In this document: one piece after another, positions 12,101 to 24,800 of the stretch
Layout of the letters: the number at the start of each line of letters is the position of its first letter
Position numbering within the stretch: the first letter of the stretch is position 1
Assembly (NCBI GenBank): GCA_963970005.1
Contig: CAXAMN010028983.1
Span: 392,339-456,338 of the forward strand
From: Durusdinium trenchii
Lineage: Eukaryota; Sar; Dinophyceae; Suessiales; Symbiodiniaceae
Reading direction: 5' to 3'
Length of the DNA: 64,000 bases
Program-made: the position numbers and the translations under genes
The notes under the pieces: model-generated
What the model was told of the DNA's origin: nothing
What the model saw: only the letters and a program-made list of their open reading frames with translations
The model's database searches: none

Positions 12101-15100
12101 GGCCGAAAGTCCATCCATGCAACTAGATCACTTAGTTCAGCCAACTCTGCCGATCTTTCAAGCTGGATTCAGCATGATTCAGCTGAGAGTCCCATCCCCA
12201 CAGTGCTGCCTTTCTTGATGACCCAGCCTTGCAGCAAGCGTGTGGTCGCCGTATTCGCCTGCAGCAGCCCATCATCGCTGTGAAGGCCATAGGTGCCCTT
12301 CGTCCAGCCCGGCAGCGTGTGGAGGGGCGTGGAGGCTTGCCGTGCGAAGCCCAAAGCCACTAAGAGATCCAGCTCCTGCGAGGTGACGCACCGTGACGCG
12401 GCCCAGTGGGTGTCTGGCACGACGGGGCGTGCAAACCTGGACCGGAGGCCAGGCCCCTGAACTTGGAATGAAAAATCCTGGAGCTTTTTTCAATGCCAGA
12501 ATCGGATCCTAGCTCTGTGGTGCATCTGATCCCTGCATGGTGGATGGATGACCAAAGGAATGAAATTGGAGATGTGATTGGAGAGAGGCACAGACATCGA
12601 ACGAGACAGCGAGAAGGATTTGATCCAACACTCCTTAGTGGTTCCGAGATTGGGACCTTGAAGTTTTGCCATCAGGTGGGTTTGCTGTTAGTTTGATTTG
12701 TCAGCAATCATCGTCTCTCAATGCAAAAAATGGAACAAACCTTCAACCTTCAACCGCAAAAAGAGTGCACTCTGTTGGAAGCGAACCGACGTTCACCCCT
12801 TGCTTAGAATGCCCTCCAAATATTTCATATATAGGCCTGCCTGCTCTGACCGAACTTACCTTCGTCGTCGGTGTGGCTCCTCGACCAAGACTTCGTAGTA
12901 GAAGGAATCATGCGCCGCGCACATCCGCGCCGGCGTTGCGCTGCTCGCCGTCAAGTGGCTCGGCCCCGGAAAGCGCAGGCGATAGGAGCCATCCACCTCT
13001 TCCACCTAGGCGCAAACTGTGACGCCCAAAAAATGAGCCTGGAACTCCTGAAGCAATCAATCTGTCCCGCAACTTGCATCGATCCAAGCTCTTGAAAACA
13101 AGGCACCAAAAACTGTCCAGCCTCACAGTGAAAAAAAAGAAGACACAAGGAAAATCACGAAAAAACACCATCTTCCGGCATTTCCCTGCCTGAATCTGAC
13201 CTTCCACTTCTTCACTGTCCGCTTGCCCCGGCACAAAGCCTTCCGGCAACAGCAGCGCTTCCTCCAGCGCGTCCGCGTCCGCGGGGCGCTTCGCATCGGG
13301 CGCCGCGCCGGCGCGGAGCAAGATCCGCTCCACATCGCTGTGACCGGCCTCTTGCGCCAAGGTCAGAGCCAGCTTCAAGTCCAGACCTGCAAGTCATGGC
13401 CGCAAGTCAGGTCAGGACTGCATGCATCCAATATGGGCTTTGGCAGTTTGGACATGGTTTGGCCAGGAAGTTGCACAACAGCGTGAATTTGCAACGGAGG
13501 AAAGACACCTCTAGTAGACTCTAGTGTAAATGATGAGCTTAAGGTTCGTCGAAAATCTGCACTTGGATGTGTATGTCTATGATCTATAAGTCTATAAGCG
13601 TATTTGGGCCACATACGCCAGACCGTCGACCGTGTTCTTCTTTGTCCCGAGCACACGGAACCCTCATGAACCCTTTCAACCTCTTCCCCACCTCCTTATC
13701 TCATGTATCCATATGACACACTAAACAAATCCAAACAGCCAACCTTACTGGGCCTGCCTTCGAACAATCCCACCCAGCGCCTCGGGGAGCCCCGTCGGCC
13801 GCCAGCAGGAGCTTCAGAACGCGCAGAAAGCCGAAGCGCGCCGCGCACTCCACTGGTGTCGTCAAGGCTTCTCGGTCTTTGCCGCCCGGACCATCGAAAC
13901 CAAGGCCGCCTGAATTTCAGGGCATGGCAACTGAGGGTGTGTGCAGCTCAGATTGCTGATGTGTTCAGAAGACGCCACCCCGTCCACGAAAGCTCCAAAA
14001 AAGGACTTGCTATCAACAAAAAAGGACTTGATGTTCCAATACCTGTTCTTTGACCGTTTCGCTAAACCATGCCCAGTCATCCATGCAAGTCACAAGGACA
14101 TCTTCCTTCCCGCCTGGCCGCGCTTTGGCTGCCAGCAGAGCCTTCACAGACGTCTCAGAGTTTTCTTGCGCCGCCAGGAACAGCGGGCCAATGCTGCCCA
14201 CGTTGGGGTCTGCATGGGCCTGGCTGGGTCTGCCGGGCTGTATATAGCCGAGTGGTGAGCGGAGGTGTGGATACTTGAAGGACTCAATGACTGGAAGAGA
14301 TCATAGCTTGGGGGATGTGGACACTACCAGAAGAGATCTGGAGAGACTGGTGTGACAAGTGTTCCAAACATGGGCTCCTTTGCCGAGTAGCTCATAGAGT
14401 ATGGTGCTGCCTGAATCATGAATCATGGTGGACTTTTGCAAGGGCATCCTGTCCAAGGAAATCTATCTCAGTCAGCAGTCGACAATGGACCAGGAGACAG
14501 TGGGCATTTCTTCAGCAATACTCTCCCGAAACCAAATGCAGTAATATCACCTATATATAATATATATATATATATGGTACAAACACATGAGAAAGGTCAT
14601 CTTTCCCAAGCTTGCATCCCAGTAGCTTGCCAGTTGAAGAGGCACTGTCAACCACTCTTTCTACTTCCACTCAGTGGCCTTTGTATTGACCTATTCCTAA
14701 GATAGAGCACTTGAGAGATCGAACGGACCCCACACTACACCAGCGGAACCTCTGAAACCTGTCAATTGCGAGGAGCTCAGGGGCAGGGTCAGGTGGAAAG
14801 GATCCACGGGACGAAAGGATACCACAAAATACATGTCAAATGGACTTGGATAGAAAGTCTCTTGGGTGGCCTTACTTACTCATCGGACCAAAAAATGTCG
14901 AGTCAAGCTGTTTCTCTATCCCCGATTCTTTCCGCGAAAGCAGTGCAATATCAGAGAATCAACGACTTGTGCAAGTGGTAAAAGCACCATTCTTCCATCA
15001 ACACTGAGAAGCTCGTCCCCTCGCGCCTCCAACATCTAGAACTGTAGCAACCTGAATACCGATCTGAAATACGAATCTTCCCCCAATCTCGGCTACAATC

Positions 15101-15785
15101 ACTATAGAGGTCCCTCCTGTTCCTTCGTTCATTTCATCTCCATCCGACCACCCACAACCCTCCTTCTCACCTTCTCACCTCGAGGAGCATCTGCACCAGC
15201 TTGCTTCCCCTGCTACCACCCAACTGCGCAGCCAGATCCAGCGCGCACGAGCCATCCTCCCCGGCATAAGCCGCATCCGCCCCGTGCCGCAGGAGGACCT
15301 ACATGTGTGCAGATCCGTGCAGCTGGCACTCCCTAAGAATCATGGAACGCTGAAAGATGAAGGTTTTGCAGGTCCAAACCTTATACATCCTTATACTGTA
15401 AATGCTATGAAGGCCATGCCGACTCAAAACCCTTCATAGGAGGTTCCTAATTATGATTCCAACGATGAGAACCCCGACTTCCCATGGAGGTTTACGTGTC
15501 CATCAACCACCCCCTTGCAGGTCACGACGGGGGAAGGCAATGGTCCGCATGTCCATCAACAGCCTCTCAGTCGGATCACCCCAGAACACCGTGGTCCGGA
15601 TCACACAGGAGCCTGACCGTGGACCTGGGCCCCTTGGGCCCCTTGGCCCGAAGTCAACAGGTCTCGAAAATCGGTGGAATCGGTGATTTGATTCTTCCGT
15701 TCGAATGATGTGGTTCATAGATCATGTGGATGATTGTGAATTGTACGGTGTACGTAGTTTAGGGTCTAATGGTCGAAAATATGGT

Positions 15786-15836
<51 letters not shown>

Positions 15837-15846
15837 NNNNNNNNNN

Positions 15847-15893
<47 letters not shown>

Positions 15894-18800
15894 GTGGTGG
15901 TGAATTTTGTCATTATTGCAGATGATTAACAGTCTAATGATTGATGATGTGGTGGATGATGTGACTCTTCGTTGCTTTGGATTGGATCCCTTCGACTCGC
16001 TCCACCTCCGTCGAGGCCACGTTGGGCGCGAAGACCGCGTTCATCAAAGGCGTCCGGCTTAGATGGCGCGGAGTATTCAGCATGGTCTTCACCTGGCACG
16101 AGTGTTCAGTTCAGTGTTCGGCCAGAAAAGTGAGGGGAAAAAATAGATGCAAATCGGTGTAAACGTTGTAAAACATATGGGGGTTGTCCAACAAAGCTCT
16201 TCTTTTTGAGCTTGGGCTTCCCAGTGTTCACCTCCTATGCTGAGACCGTCTGCTGGGACCCGTAATTACAATCCAATATCCCAACACCACCACTTCATTC
16301 CACCCTGCACCAACCAGCTCCACTCTCCGCACCTCCGCCTCTGAGAATTGCTCCGCCCAGCGCGCCAGCAGCAGCTCCAGGGTCTGTGCCACGCGTGGCT
16401 CCTGTCGCCAGCAGAGCCAGTCGATGCAGTTCCCCACTGACCCACTGCCGCCTGCACCGCTGAGGCTCCGAAAGTCGGCGCCATGCGAGACCAAGGTCTC
16501 AACAGCCTCACAAGTGGAGTGGGAGGATGGTGTTCTTTTTTTGCCAGATCCTGCTTAACTAAGTAGCCCTCTCTTGCCTGAGGGCCGCGGGAGCTTCCTT
16601 GAAGAAGCGCTCGCGCTGATGATTTGGTTCCTAGACTTTATGACTCTAAATGATTGAGCTGGTGTTTTCCTTTCTTCATCAAAGGTCTTTAAAACATACT
16701 GCTACTACTGCAAGACTGTCAGAAATAAACCTTGTCATGCAAGACTGTCATGGCTTGATCTACCGGACCAAAGAAGATTCGCCCCACCGACCTCCACCGT
16801 CCCACCTGGCAATCGCCCGCGTAGGCTGCGTGGATCAGCAGGCTACATCGCCCCAGTTCTCCACAGTCCTGAAGAGGATCGACCCGGTCCGGCTACTCGC
16901 CATTTGGAGATGGAGAACCAACCGCCGAATGGAGCCAAGACTGGAGGTGTTGCTAAAGCAGGACTGCCAACTATGCCTTGAAATTCGACTTTCCATGAAT
17001 TCCATTAGTTCTTTTTCCCCATTCCATCCTTCCCACTCACATCTTTGGGGTCCTCCTCAGGAAGCTCCTCAAGTCCACCAACCTCCTGCAGCGCCTCCAG
17101 CAGCGTGTCATGGCCCTTCCGCAGCGCGGACAACAGCCGCGAGGCCATTGCGCCAGCGGGGTGGAGACGATGTGACGCGTGTGATTGAGGGTGTCTGTAG
17201 TCTGTAGATTATCAGAATGTTTTACATATTAAATTAGAGAGAGAAAGAGTACCAAAAACCAATGGCAACATCCCTGAAACTGAGGGAAGTTACTGTTCTC
17301 GAAGATCAAATGGAATGGAACTGGAGGTTTTGCTGATTGTAGTTGTGGTCGCCAGAAGCGAAGATCGGGATAGCTGTTCAAGAGGCCTGTCACTGCGCTT
17401 TTCCATTGAACATCCTTCCACCTCCTTAAAGGTGGATCACGACCTCAGCCATCACAGCTTGACCTCATTGTTGGTTATGATGTGAGTGTATAGGCTGGGC
17501 TCTTGAAGCCTGAAATCCCTATCCAACTTCCTTTGCCTGGTCTCAAGCAATGACGCTGGGCCCCACAGTGGATGTCTCAGTAGAGATGGGAAGCCCGTCC
17601 TTACACAACCAGCTTTGTTTTGGTTACCCCGCGTGGCTCCCAGAATCGAGGTCCTGGATGGTATAAGGCAAGGCAGTTCAGTGGATTCTTGTTCGCGCAA
17701 AGAGTCCTGCATGATTGTAGGGTGAAATGACACAACCCATTGTGGACCTTGTAAGTGTTCCGCCCTGCAAAAAAGGCAGAACAATAACCTTCAGCAAGAT
17801 CACGAAGCGTCCTCTCCTGACCTGCTCTTCCCTGCCGCCCCATTGGAGGGGAGGGCGGTTTCAGGTCACCACTATACTGACCGACACTCTGTCTGCCGAC
17901 AGGGTTGAGGGAGATGCTGTTGAGAAAGAAAGGTTGCCTTTTTCATCCTTTTTCATAAAGAAGTCGTGAAGACATGGCGTGGGGTCGATGAACCTTGAAG
18001 CCAACTCTGATGTTCGGTTCCGCTCAGCCAAGATCCCCTGAAGCCTCCGACCCTTTTTTTGGAGATCTCGTCTCCCATAGCCCATAGCCTCACAGATGAG
18101 CCTCACACACGAGCCCCTGTGTTGTTTGTCATCCCCGAGTACTCAGCAGTTTACGCAAACCTTCCGGATTCTGCCCCAAGGGGTATGATATTTGATGGTA
18201 GCGGGAGCAGGGGTTCTTATTTGAAACCTGTCTGCAATGTGATCATCCGCATTCTGCCCTGGTCGGGGCATGATATTGGTCCGTGGTGTCCAAGCTTTTT
18301 CCAGTTTGACCGCCGGGCCATCTGTTCAGCTCTGTTCAGCTCTTCAGCTATTGCGTCTCGGCCTCGAGCATTGGAGCAGGAGGCGGACTTTCGTCCGAAC
18401 TGGCTGGCTTTGCGATTTGCAATCTGAAGAGGCTAGCAGGTCCAACCAACGGCTCACAAATGGACTACTCTAGGCCCTATAGACTCCTCATGGGTCTCCA
18501 TTGGACACTCCTTGGATGGTCCTGGTAGATTCAGTGTTGAGCACAGCAAGGCCTCCGACACTTTCGTACAATAGTCGTTTCATGTCATTTCTACATCCCG
18601 TCGATTTGCACCACGATTGTACGATTGAAAAAAAAAAATATATATAAACACCAAAAAAACTCAGTTTCCATCCATGCCCTTTCCGAACCATTTTGTGTCA
18701 TTTCATGTCATGTGGAAAACAAAACAAGGATACACAACACAATTGAACCGAAGACACAAACATGTGGTTGCTTTCTATTCTCTTTTCTTCGTTCTCTTTC

Positions 18801-21800
18801 CTATCCCTTTCCGCCCTCACTTCACCTCGCCATACCTCGCCTCGGCGCCCACCAAGCCCTCGCGCTGCCGCTCCTCGACTCCCGTGTAACCGGCCAAAAG
18901 CCGCTCGCGCGCCTCGGCCGTCGCGTCTTCGCCGGGTGGCAACGGGCGTGAAAACCATCGGATAGAAATCCCAGACACTCCATGGGACTGCCATATATGC
19001 CTACATTGACCCCCAAAACCACCCCAATGTAGGCATATATGGCAGTCCCATGGAGTGTTTGGGAATGGATGATAGGTCGCTTTCTAGAGGCCACGTCCTT
19101 GGGATGGCACCTGCCCTCGAGGATGCGAACAGAGCAGAATGGTAGTAGGTAAACGCCTAAAGCAATTGGGATGTTGTGGGCCGAGGATGTTTTGGAGACA
19201 TGTTCTCAAAACCTAGTCACAACCCTGGGAGAAAGATGTAAACCGGAAGCGAAGAAGTCTTCTCTACTCTAGTTCTGGCTGCTTAGCAAGCACAAAACAC
19301 CAGGCTAAAACAGTAGATTTGACTCTGATTTGATCCCAAAACGACTTGTTGGTTAGAGGCTGAGGGTTTCTGGACAACTGCCTCCAGGATGCCTAAATCA
19401 CAGGAAAAGTCTCTAACTGCCTAAAGGCTCTCCAAGTCTGGAATACTTCCAAGACATGCGGCTCCCATGGTGCTTCCTTCAAGACTGTCGAGCAGGACAG
19501 CCAGACGTTGCCACAGAGGAGGAAACCCAAAACAATCAATTATATAACTCATTGTGTATGTTTTCTCTTGCAATCCGAAATCAGATTGTCGCAACACACA
19601 CCCCACGCATCGCAAGTCTTATTGGGCGCGTCTCAAAAGTGCCTCAAGGTCCGCGACGTAGTCTTCAAGCTCTCCAACCTTTGCAGGGTCGGTGTTGAAA
19701 ACAAACGAGATTGCGGCGGTGAATGTGATGGAGAGGCAAAAGCTTGTGGTGGATGGACCAGATCTACACGGAAAAAACACAAGATGCACATCTGATAGCT
19801 CCTGGTCGCCTGTCCAATTTCACCGTTTGTTCTACCTACCACCCCCCGACACAAGTCAACTGGAATGCCCAATTTCCATCAGTCGGAACAACCTGAAGAC
19901 ATCCGGAGCTTGGCTGTAACGCTGTCCAGACCAGGACGAGAAGGAGCTTCTCCACGGCTCCATCCGGAGCTTCTCCACTCCCCAGGGGGGTGGCCTCTGA
20001 CCACCTCCACCCACCTCCACCACCCACGTGGCGTCTGACCTGTTTGGACCCTTCGCTGCATGGAATGGTGCTGCACACCCCACGGCACCGGAAGTCTGAC
20101 CCTTCTGCTTGGCTCCGGACCGTCGTGCACTCCGCTAAGCTTTCATGTCCCACCCGCGAATAGGCGAGCCTCGGACCGGGAATCAGACACCGCAGTGCTC
20201 GGCGCTCGGATTCGGTGGTGCAAAACAGTCCATACACCAGTTGTACAGGAACCCAAGCAAAGGCAAGGAAAGACCCACCCAAATCCATGAAAACTCATGA
20301 CCCGTAACCGTAACCCCCAAGCCTACGAAATCCAGAGTCGACAAACCATGTAATGAAAAAAAGTGAACGCCTAGTCAAAACCAGCACAAATGAGTATGAC
20401 TGAGTACTATAAAGAAACTTACCAACCGAGTCGAAACAAAAACTCCGAGTCGATTTCGACTGAACGCCCTCCAGGCCGCGTGCACCGCTCACAGCGCTCC
20501 TCTGCCCAGCGCCGGTCCACCGCCGTGACTGGGTCGCCGCGGCACCTGACGCAGCCGCGTCCACCGCGTCCACGCGTGGGGCGATCCAACGAGACGAGGA
20601 ATAGACGGAGACGCCATTGAATCTTGAAACGTCAAGTGCTTGGAGCTGATTTGGGTGGGTAAGGTATGATCAGGTGGGTATGGTAAGGTGGGTAATCTGG
20701 GTAAGGTATGGTAAGGTGACATTTGGGGTTGGTTGAGAGTTTCTTGACAGTGGGAGACTACGAGAGGTTGAAACGTGACAGTGGCTACGTATTGTGTTGC
20801 CAAGTGAGCACAATGGGTCGACATAATAAGCTAGGCTAAGCTAGGTTGGAAAAAATGACCAAATGCAACACGCCACCACCTGCAATCACTTGTTCACTAC
20901 ACAAATTGAAAGCTGAGGCAGAGCTGCTGGAGGGTGCGTGAGAACCAGTGTGAAAACCAAAGCAAATGCTGAGACTAGGAAACCCCGCGGTTGCCTTCCT
21001 TGTTTGGCCGAGTCTGGAACCACTGTGCTGAGTGTCTTTAGGATGGTCAAACCCCCAAACGACAATAGGTGAGACCCCAATTGTTCTTTGTCCCATGTCA
21101 CACCATCATCATCTGTCCTGCCCTGTTTCTTCTCCTTCTGGTCATGGCTGGTCATCCCTATTACCCACATCTTCCAACATCTTCAAACTAATAGAGTATA
21201 TAGACACCCCCAAATAGATGGAAGTAGGTCAGATCCCCGACCCAAAATGCATTGAAAACCGTGCCATCTATTTGGGGACCACTAGACTATATACTTCTCT
21301 CGTCTCTCAACCAACTGTTTCTCCACGTGAATCACCAGCCCAATGGGCAGATCCCAACCTCGGTCTCAGCTCCGCTGCCGCTGGCGCTGGCGCTCGGCGG
21401 CGGCAGAGCTGGTGCCCCATGGCCGGGCAGCAGGGTGATGGCGGCCCAACACAAAAAGGCCGATGGGTGGAGAGCCAATCGGGTGGGGTGAGTCTCAAAA
21501 GTTCATGCTTGAAAAACTTGTAACTTGGTGCTTCATTCACATGCCTTTTTAAAGATCAGATTTTGCACTGTGGACGTGTTGAGTGGTTTTGATGTCCTGT
21601 CTGATTAGTGAAGTGGGGGTCTATGGTCGCCTTTTCTACGCGTGGGAAGCCTTCCTTCGAAAGTGTTAGACACAGAAACAGTCAGAGCCACCGGTTTTCT
21701 GAAACAGTCCTTGTTGGTCCAGGAAGGTGGTCTTCCAAGGGACCATGTCATCCACTTCCATGGAAGGTGAGTCAGAGGGTCAACTCCTCACAGCTTGGGA

Positions 21801-24800
21801 TCCTGCTTGGGATTCATGACCATCCTCCTATCATGTTTGAGCCAATACGGCTGGTGGCCTCTCAAGTCCTGATGGATATGTTAGCTTAATTTAAAGAAAA
21901 CACATGAAAAAACTGAATTTGAATTGAAGCAAGTTCGAAGTGAGAACAAGTCTTTCTGCTTCGCCCCGTTCTCTTCCATCTGTGGTTTTCACTGCTCTGG
22001 TGGTGTGAGTCACTGATCATCGGAACGAGATGGCCAATATCCAAGCTCCAAAGAAAGTCTCCTCCTCAGGAGTTTTGCATATCCATCTCTGAGAAAACAA
22101 AAAACATTCAAGGACCTATGTACTCAGCACTCAACACCAATGATGATTGAATGCCTCACGATCCACGTAAAGGATAGCCTTGAACATGTCCCACTTTCCC
22201 ACCTTCCCCTGCTTTGCCAAGCAACTTGTTGGAAACCCAACTCCCTCTCTCACAGACCTCAGTGCATCAAATGAAACTTCGCTTCGATCCAAGTACTACC
22301 AGACGTTCAGTGTACATCGTCTGCAGCCACTCTGCTAATGCCTTGCCGCTATGAGGGGCAGCAATCTCACTCAGCGAGCACCCTTCGGCTCACTCATCAA
22401 GGGTCCCATTTGCGGGGGTCCTTCAACTTTCCTCATCAGCAAAAGCCAAATCCAGGAAGTGTGGAGCTTGGGCACTTAGTTATATAGCCCCTTGACTTGG
22501 GCCTCTTTTTGGCACTCTTTCCGAAGGAATCGGTTCCCCGGCACGCTTCAGCAGCTCCACGGCCATCTTGCAGTTCCGCACCGTGCCGATGCCATTCAAG
22601 TGCATCACCGCCAGCCTCGACGGACACCGGCCGGACGGACACCGGGTGTGGCTCTGTTTTTCTCGGCTGGTCGAAGGGTTGGGTTGGGGGGTTGGGTTTC
22701 TTGCTCCGTTGGAAGGGTTGGGCTCTTTGTTCGCCCTCCCAAAGTGGCAGAGATTCGGAAGGAGCATCGGCTGCGTGACACTCAGGCCTGACGGGGGGGG
22801 GGTCGGAGGCAGTCGCATGCAGTCCAAAAAGGCATCCAAAAAGGTCAGTGGAATCACCACAAGGGCTACACTGCTACACCTTGCGGCCAGGTGGCGCATA
22901 TGCTGCTGGCGTATGACCTCGATCCAGGGCTTGTGTGTACCTGCGGTGAGGCGAGCCCCGACCGAGAGTGACACTTCTGGATGAGCAATGTCTGCACCCC
23001 GTGAGTCCCTGACCATGTACCACTCCTCTGACCCGGGAAGGAAGCGATCAATGAATGTGTCCAATCTCAAGAAACATTCAAGTTCTCATGCAAAAGCCAT
23101 CAAATCAAACACCTTCTTGATCTGTTCAAGTCCAACTCCTCGGGACCTCCGAGCGATCCCCCCTCAAGGGTGGCGCACCACTGAGTGGCCTTTTGGAAGG
23201 ACTGCTGAACACCTGAACCGGTCAAATAGACGGAGGCCAGATTGAACCTCAGAAGGCTCGACTCGGCAAGCGCCCCGTCGCATTGCGTCGAAAGCGCAAA
23301 GGATCAAACCTTGGTGTACGCGGAGTAGGAATCAAGGTCTATAGCTCAGGAGGTGGCTTCTTGATTGGGGGGGCAGAAACAGGGTGTAGCGGGGCCCAAT
23401 TGGCTAAACTGCATCTCACTTGGTGCGGTTGAAACAGTCCACGGCTCTCCACGTGGAAACTCTCATTCAAACCACTCCATGTCAGAAGTGAAGGGTGTGT
23501 GTTCTCCCTCGTACCTTAATGTCAACTCATCTTGAAGCAACTTCCCCGATGTTAGCTCTCCCAAAGCTGAATGGCCACGTTGTCGAAGCATTGCTGCGAA
23601 CCGGTCGGTCGGGGGGCCCTGGAGTCAGCCAAGCAGCATGCCATCCGCATTTCCCCTCTGTGCAGAGCGGTTGAAGTGATCGAATGCCTCGGGGTGTCGC
23701 TGGTCGGAAGAGTGGCAACACACTGGGGGAGGGGTCACCTTTTGTGTCAAACCAAGTGCTGTGAACAGCAGGGATCTGAGAATACAATGGAAACCCTCCT
23801 TCAATATCATAGAAGTGGAGCATGGCCGCTTCCAAGAGCAAGTGTCCTTTTCAAGTAGACTATCTTCAACCATCAACTTGTATGTCTCATCTCTTGTGAG
23901 CACAAACACATCACTCCTAGAGTCTGACCAAAAGCCGCACACCAACTGATGCATGTGGCCATTTTTTGCATCTGTTGACTTTTTCTGGACCAATCCAACA
24001 AGGATACCGTGTTAGTACGAGATGAATCCAGTTCAGGTGATGGCACGACCATTTGATAACCAGCGAAAATGATCCCAGTTGATTTCTACGTTCCCCAACA
24101 AAAGGACGATTGGAACACCGAATTGACCTCTCCCACACAGGCTGTTCCAGCATCATCCCTAACCAAAATACCAGCTGGGCACCCGGCTAGTGTGAGGTTC
24201 TGCGGGATTTTTTCAGTGCCCTGGAAGTAGATGTAGCCCAGGCCGTTGTGACCTCCAAGAAGCCAGGGAAGTGCAGAATTGCAACAGACCTTTCGTGTTC
24301 GGTCACCTGCACAATAAAAATGTGATATAGAAAATACTGTCCATTTTAGAAATGCATTGGAAAACCGTTAGATCTATTTGGGACCCCTGTAGTGCCTACC
24401 AAGGAATGGGTGTCTTTCAGAAAGACGTCCAACGTCTTCCCCCGAAAGACCAACCCCATGGGAGGCCGAGGTTCGCCACTGTCTTGCCAAAGAAAACGCA
24501 TGAAAACGCTAAAACAGCTGACTGATCCAACAGATGGCAAGACTGATCCAACCATCTCTGGACTACTTGATCCAACCCTTGAAGGTGGCTCCAACCACGA
24601 ACCACGAAAGGTTGGCTTCTCAAGGTGACAACAGCTGACGACTGGTTTTGGGAGGTCGCGACTTCCGACTGATTTTGCGACCCAGCCTCTGAACGGCCAT
24701 CGATCGTACGGTAGCCAAACAAAGCACAGTGGGATCGCTCGGTAGGTTCCGTACGACGGAACTTGGCTTTCCCCAGACCTTTCTTGATGTTCAGCCAAAA

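Noticed and set aside
15705..15929. ORFs of poly-Met and poly-Ile across the microsatellite
   Set aside because: Simple repeat plus N gap; not coding.
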